A stretch of 9,938 nt of DNA from Acholeplasmataceae bacterium (lineage in GTDB: Bacteria > Bacillota_I > Bacilli_A > Acholeplasmatales > Acholeplasmataceae): positions 1 through 9,938 of the forward strand of contig DNNX01000050.1 of assembly GCA_003497445.1 (NCBI GenBank), written 5' to 3'. The notes under the pieces are model-generated. The model saw only the letters and a list, made by a program, of their open reading frames with translations. It was not told the origin of the DNA and ran no database searches. Below, piece by piece: positions 7,181-9,938 of the stretch. Every line of letters begins with the position of its first letter. The stretch's first letter is position 1. Both the position numbers and the translations under genes were made by a program.

Positions 7181-7594
7181 TTAACGCTCCTCACATGTAA
7201 TGTGCGCATCAAGTTTTGTACATGTTTTTTTTTCTACAAAAACAATATTACATGACTGATCATTTAAGGACTGGTTAAAAAAGTTATTTAAAAGCGTGCC
7301 AATAGGATCACCAATGGCAACACTCGTTCCCACATCAACATGCCATTTTACAATGTCATGACGTGCTTTTAATCCTAGATGTAACATAACATGAACATCT
7401 TTACCTTTAATAATCAATAAATGTTTTGAAGGATGAATGGTTTCAATCACACCCTCAATTGGGGCAACAATACTTTCATTTTGTGGGTTTACAACAAATC
7501 CATCTCCTAATAATTTATGAGAAAAAACATTATCTGGAGTGTTTTGAATTGGATGTAATTCGCCATCAAATGGATTTTTAAATAAAAACGTCAT
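7181..7594 (-). CDS. crr: PTS glucose-type EIIA component (EIIA-Glc / Crr-like)
   Basis: Stand-alone EIIA domain of 137 residues. In the family it takes phosphate from HPr on one histidine and passes it to an EIIB, or acts as a regulator. The region PDNVFSHKLLGDGF (20-33) and VAPIEGVIETI (43-53) match EIIA-Glc. H58 (SKHLLII) matches the stabilising His75 of E. coli and H72 (VMLHLGL) matches the phosphorylated His90. Odd: the conserved H-x-G-x-D-T-V signature reads HLGLKAR, and the loop that follows (GxGF) is shortened by about three residues. The start is ATG 7594, 5 bases after GAGG; a tandem ATG at 7597 is possible, and a TTG at 7621 is unlikely. No EIIB or EIIC, and no HPr gene, is next to it. 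Forms an operon with ptsI. Confidence 0.88.
   Translation of the reverse strand: MTFLFKNPFDGELHPIQNTPDNVFSHKLLGDGFVVNPQNESIVAPIEGVIETIHPSKHLLIIKGKDVHVMLHLGLKARHDIVKWHVDVGTSVAIGDPIGTLLNNFFNQSLNDQSCNIVFVEKKTCTKLDAHITCEER
7187..7192 (-). promoter_or_regulatory. Ribosome binding site at the crr/ptsI junction
   Basis: GAGGAG on the minus strand lies inside the last crr codons. It is 5 bases from an ATG at 7181-7179 that overlaps the crr stop as TAATG, but that ATG opens only ATG-CGT-TGA. It is 10 bases from the TTG at 7176-7174 that starts the real ptsI frame. The site therefore fits the micro-ORF better than ptsI, which suggests reinitiation or an unusual start. Confidence 0.6.
7188..7199. repeat. 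12-base direct repeat before ptsI, copy 1
   Basis: The minus-strand sequence TACATGTGAGGA occurs here, just before ptsI, and identically at 7599-7610 before crr. It contains the palindrome ACATGT and the Shine-Dalgarno core. Confidence 0.7.
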
Positions 7595-7598
7595 CATA

Positions 7599-7610
7599 TC
7601 CTCACATGTA
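7599..7610. repeat. 12-base direct repeat before crr, copy 2
   Basis: Identical to 7188-7199 (TACATGTGAGGA on the minus strand). Here it overlaps the last base of a TATAAT box and supplies the GAGG ribosome binding site of crr. Confidence 0.7.
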
Positions 7611-7615
7611 TTATA
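7610..7615 (-). promoter_or_regulatory. Candidate -10 box for crr-ptsI
   Basis: A perfect TATAAT on the minus strand. At 17-base spacing the -35 would be AAATTT (7633-7638), a poor match, and there is no TGn extension. A start 7 bases downstream would fall within the crr Shine-Dalgarno region, giving an almost absent leader. The true promoter may instead be slightly upstream, for example TGTAAT in the same gap. Confidence 0.4.
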
Positions 7616-7639
7616 AGACAAAAAGAAATTACAAATTTA

Positions 7640-7653
7640 TGAAAACGTTTTAT
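7640..7653. promoter_or_regulatory. cre-like operator upstream of crr-ptsI
   Basis: TGAAAACGTTTTAT contains the perfect palindrome AAAACGTTTT (7642-7651) and matches the Gram-positive catabolite-responsive element consensus TGWNANCGNTNWCA except at the last two positions. It sits 24 bases upstream of the candidate -10 of crr, and the stop codon of the transporter gene (7650-7652) lies inside it. Binding by CcpA or another LacI-family regulator is inferred from the motif and from the sugar-PTS genes that follow. Confidence 0.45.
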
Positions 7654-8822
7654 TTAGAGGGTTGTTGTTTGATACTTACCATCATCATAAGAATACTTAA
7701 CATAATTAGATACGCAGCAATTTCAAAAGATAAACTGCGATTGTAGGCATAAATGAAGCTTCCTACAATGGGTCCAAATATCATGCCTAAGCCAACAAAT
7801 AACTGTCTAATTCCCATGACTCTTCCATAATCATCAGAAGCAAAAGAAGCAATATGACTTTGTTCAAAAGGTTGATGGGCTGTTTTAGAAAAAACATACA
7901 TCGAAAATATCGTGTAAAGACTTACAAGTAAATTTGAAAATTGAAATGTCATCCATAATGCAATGGCACCAATAAGCGTGAATGTTAAAAATGTTTTATT
8001 AAAGTTCAGCTTAAAGAGCTTAGGAACAATTAAAAGTGCTGTCACTAAACTAATCATCCCAGTAAATAAAACAAAAAAACCAAGCATACTTGGATCATAG
8101 TTTAAGTCTCTAAAGTAGACATCCACATATTTACTTACAAATGTAAAACTCATCGTTGCAAGTAATAATGCAATGTAAAATAACCATTGTTGTGGCTTTA
8201 AATCAAAAATTGAAAGTATATGTTTATAAAAAGGGATGTAGTTTTGATTTGTTTTTAAAGGTGGATTTTGAATTAATATGATAATTAAAATTGCATAAAT
8301 AATGGTAATCAATGATTGAATTAAAAAGACATATTGATACGACGGTGCCTCTAAAAATGACTGAAGATTAGACAATTGACCACCAAAGAAATATCCAAGT
8401 GCACCACCAAGTGTAAGCGCGCCACCAAATAGCGATAAATTTCTTCCAACAACGTCTTTCTTTGAATGAATTAATATAAGTGCAGCATAAATCGTAATAC
8501 CTGATGCTGCACCTATTCCAGAAAAAACTCTCGCAACAACCATCCAACGTACATTTTCTGAAAACCCATAAATCAGCTGGCCAATGGCATACATGATGTT
8601 TCCTAAAAACATCCAGGCTTTGTGATACCCTTTATCAGAAAGAATACCCCATAATGGTGCCCCGATCACAATACCTGCACTCATAGAAGCAAAAAAAACT
8701 CCAAACATAACATCATCTATACCTAAATAAGACACATAGCTTGGTGTAATTGGATGTGCAAGATTATGGGTAATTCCTTGGATCAATGTTAAGATAAGAA
8801 TAAACTTAATTTCTTTTTTCAC
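7650..8822 (-). CDS. Major facilitator superfamily transporter, drug/H+ antiporter-like
   Basis: Integral membrane protein of 390 residues with about 12 hydrophobic helices in two halves of six, separated by a polar loop near 185-212. Motif A of the superfamily is GILSDKGYHK (59-68) in the loop between helices 2 and 3. Helix 5 has the glycine-rich segment FGGALTLGGALGYFFGG (132-148), resembling motif C of antiporters. A related GRVMGIRQ segment occurs in the second half (333-340). This fits the DHA1 multidrug/tetracycline efflux branch, but the substrate cannot be told. The start is GTG 8822; the next Met is residue 38, after helix 1, so no shorter start is sensible. There is no Shine-Dalgarno, and the promoter lies immediately upstream. 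It diverges from the OsmC-family gene and ends 56 bases before crr with no obvious terminator between. Confidence 0.85.
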   Translation of the reverse strand: MKKEIKFILILTLIQGITHNLAHPITPSYVSYLGIDDVMFGVFFASMSAGIVIGAPLWGILSDKGYHKAWMFLGNIMYAIGQLIYGFSENVRWMVVARVFSGIGAASGITIYAALILIHSKKDVVGRNLSLFGGALTLGGALGYFFGGQLSNLQSFLEAPSYQYVFLIQSLITIIYAILIIILIQNPPLKTNQNYIPFYKHILSIFDLKPQQWLFYIALLLATMSFTFVSKYVDVYFRDLNYDPSMLGFFVLFTGMISLVTALLIVPKLFKLNFNKTFLTFTLIGAIALWMTFQFSNLLVSLYTIFSMYVFSKTAHQPFEQSHIASFASDDYGRVMGIRQLFVGLGMIFGPIVGSFIYAYNRSLSFEIAAYLIMLSILMMMVSIKQQPSK

Positions 8823-8828
8823 AAAAAA

Positions 8829-8837
8829 ATTATAACA
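8829..8837 (-). promoter_or_regulatory. Extended -10 promoter for the transporter (leaderless)
   Basis: On the minus strand TGTTATAAT (8837 down to 8829) is a perfect extended -10. Only six T separate it from the GTG start, so transcription starting 7 bases downstream would begin on the start codon itself. A plus-strand -10-like TATAAC (8831-8836) overlaps it and could serve the divergent OsmC-family gene, with a leader of about 12 bases. Confidence 0.6.
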
Positions 8838-8854
8838 TTAAATGAGTGTGTCAT

Positions 8855-9286
8855 ATGAAAAAAAGACTTTATTCTATTACAATTACAAATACGCAAGCAG
8901 ATCATGGTTTTGCAACATCTACATCTGGGCGATCTTTACTTTTTAAACCAACATTAAAAAAAGAAGACGGGTTCAATCCAGGTGAACTTTTAGCATTTTC
9001 ATGGGCAACTTGTTTAGAGTCAACATTGCGCTATGTATTAGAGATAAATTCGATGTCATTTAAGACATATACAGAAGTAGATTTTCATATGGAATTAGAT
9101 CAAGGACCACCAATCGGTTATCAATTTTATTATGATGCGAGATTATATATGGATACAGATGATGTGATACAGATCAAGAATTTCGTTGAAGAAACACATC
9201 AAAGATGTCCAATATCTAAATTATTAAAGACGCGTAATATTACAATTAAAGGTATTTCATTAAAAAAAGAAGCGACTCAAGATTGA
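8855..9286 (+). CDS. OsmC/Ohr-family peroxide-reducing protein
   Basis: Small cytoplasmic thiol peroxidase family that reduces organic hydroperoxides. It has 143 residues from ATG 8855. The two family cysteines are C53 (SWATCLESTL) and C118 (HQRCPISKLL). The sequence before the first cysteine, NPGELLAF, matches the family's NPxELL helix with Glu44; Arg26 may be the catalytic arginine. The glutamate lies 9 rather than 10 residues before the cysteine, as in YhfA-like rather than classical Ohr members, so the subfamily is open. The start is ATG 8855 over the in-frame GTG 8846, since KKRLYSITI begins the family's first strand; the ribosome site is weak (GAG at 8844-8846). It converges with gcvPB, overlapping it by 10 bases. 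The TGA stop must be read as a stop. Confidence 0.85.
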   Translation: MKKRLYSITITNTQADHGFATSTSGRSLLFKPTLKKEDGFNPGELLAFSWATCLESTLRYVLEINSMSFKTYTEVDFHMELDQGPPIGYQFYYDARLYMDTDDVIQIKNFVEETHQRCPISKLLKTRNITIKGISLKKEATQD

Positions 9287-9299
9287 GAGGCTTCTTTTT
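9264..9299. terminator. Bidirectional terminator shared by the OsmC gene and gcvPB
   Basis: AAAAAGAAGC (9264-9273) pairs perfectly with GCTTCTTTTT (9290-9299). A 2x2 internal loop follows, then CTCA/TGAG (9276-9279 with 9284-9287) around the loop AGAT. T-runs occur on the 3' side of both strands. The TGA stops of both converging genes lie inside the hairpin (9284-9286 plus strand; 9277-9279 minus strand). Confidence 0.9.
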
Positions 9300-9938
9300 C
9301 TTTAAATTGACGATATGTTAAGATCGGATGTCTCGCTGCAGTTGCTTCATCTAAACGTTTAACATAACCATGATGGGGTGCTGTTTTAAGAAGTTCAGGT
9401 GTTTCATTCGCTTCTTTTACGATATGTTCCATCACCTCTATGAAGGTATCTAATGTTTGTAAGGATTCTGCTTCCGTAGGTTCAATCATCATCGCCTGTT
9501 TATAAATAAGTGGGAAGTAAATGGTTGGAGCATGCATACCAAAATCTAATAGTCGTTTTGCGATATCAAGTGTTTTAATATCTGAATTGTCTTTGAGCCC
9601 ATCATAGACAAATTCATGCATACAATAATCTTTTAGAGGCATATTAAAGTGTTCTTTTAATCGTGTTTTTACATAGTTTGCATTGAGGACGGCACGGGGA
9701 CCGATTTCAACTAAATGTTCTTTTCCAAGAGAACGCATATAAACATATGCACGTAAATACACAAGTGTATTCCCTAAAAAGCCACCAACACGACCAATTG
9801 AATTAGGATGATAGACGCGGTTGGAAGGATTTTTATCCAAGACAACGTGAGGATTTGGAAGAAATTGTTTTAAAGATGCCACAACACCTACAGGTCCAGA
9901 TCCTGGACCACCACCACCATGGGGTGTTGAAAATGTTT
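9277..9938 (-). CDS. gcvPB: Glycine dehydrogenase (decarboxylating) subunit 2, C-terminal part
   Basis: Subunit 2 of the two-chain P-protein of the glycine cleavage system. It decarboxylates glycine with PLP and hands the aminomethyl group to lipoyl-GcvH. The window holds the last 219 residues; the gene continues past the right edge. The visible part begins TFSTPHGGGGPGSGP, the segment just after the PLP-binding lysine of the family; the window edge cuts that codon, whose last two bases AA fit Lys. Further family sequence is FLPNPHVV, IGRVGGFLGN, LNANY and HAPTIYFPLI...MIEPTEAES near the C-terminus. The stop is TGA. The reading frame is open to the edge; an internal GTG at 9882 is only Val, not a start. 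Presence implies gcvPA, gcvH and gcvT elsewhere. Confidence 0.95.
   Translation of the reverse strand, partial: TFSTPHGGGGPGSGPVGVVASLKQFLPNPHVVLDKNPSNRVYHPNSIGRVGGFLGNTLVYLRAYVYMRSLGKEHLVEIGPRAVLNANYVKTRLKEHFNMPLKDYCMHEFVYDGLKDNSDIKTLDIAKRLLDFGMHAPTIYFPLIYKQAMMIEPTEAESLQTLDTFIEVMEHIVKEANETPELLKTAPHHGYVKRLDEATAARHPILTYRQFKEKEASQS

Noticed and set aside
1..9938. Mycoplasma-type code (TGA as Trp)
   Set aside because: dnaB, the OsmC-family gene and gcvPB end naturally at TGA at family-typical ends, and conserved Trp positions use TGG.
1..9938. CRISPR array, insertion sequence, phage or defence genes
   Set aside because: I found no spaced repeats, transposase-like frames or terminal inverted repeats; nearly all sequence is accounted for by housekeeping and transport genes.

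Overview
The window is an AT-rich, tightly packed stretch of chromosome from a low-GC Firmicutes/Tenericutes-type bacterium. The best guess is Acholeplasma or a close relative. TGA is used as a true stop in dnaB, the OsmC-family gene and gcvPB, and tryptophan is TGG, so this is the standard code and not the Mycoplasma code. The order polA-mutM-coaE-dnaB-dnaI-thrS matches the Bacillus-type order with ytaF, gapB, speD and nrdR missing. Genus-level assignment is inference.

Left part (1-5382, plus strand): the 3' end of DNA polymerase I runs into mutM, coaE, dnaB and dnaI, each overlapping the previous gene by 1 to 29 bases. This looks like one translationally coupled DNA repair / CoA / replication-initiation operon. 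A new extended -10 promoter follows dnaI. The thrS transcript would begin almost exactly at a perfect hairpin with a U-run. thrS ends in a terminator that contains its own stop codon.

Middle (5383-7660): a short non-coding gap holds what looks like the decayed start of an ABC-transporter ATPase gene, then a bidirectional terminator. On the minus strand is a two-gene operon, crr (EIIA-Glc type) then ptsI (Enzyme I). Both proteins keep their phosphorylatable histidines, but the signatures around those histidines are eroded. A 12-base repeat carrying the Shine-Dalgarno site precedes both genes, and ptsI appears to start at a TTG overlapping a two-codon micro-ORF. A cre-like palindrome lies upstream of crr.

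Right part (7650-9938): a major facilitator transporter (minus) and an OsmC/Ohr-like protein (plus) diverge from overlapping -10 elements. The transporter mRNA looks leaderless. The OsmC gene converges on gcvPB (glycine dehydrogenase subunit 2, cut by the window end), and the two share one terminator hairpin that contains both stop codons.

Most of the window is ordinary housekeeping sequence. I see no defence system, CRISPR array, IS element, tRNA or rRNA. The points most worth a second look are the diverged crr/ptsI pair with its unusual start, the DnaI without zinc-binding cysteines, the ABC gene relic, and the leaderless divergent promoter.
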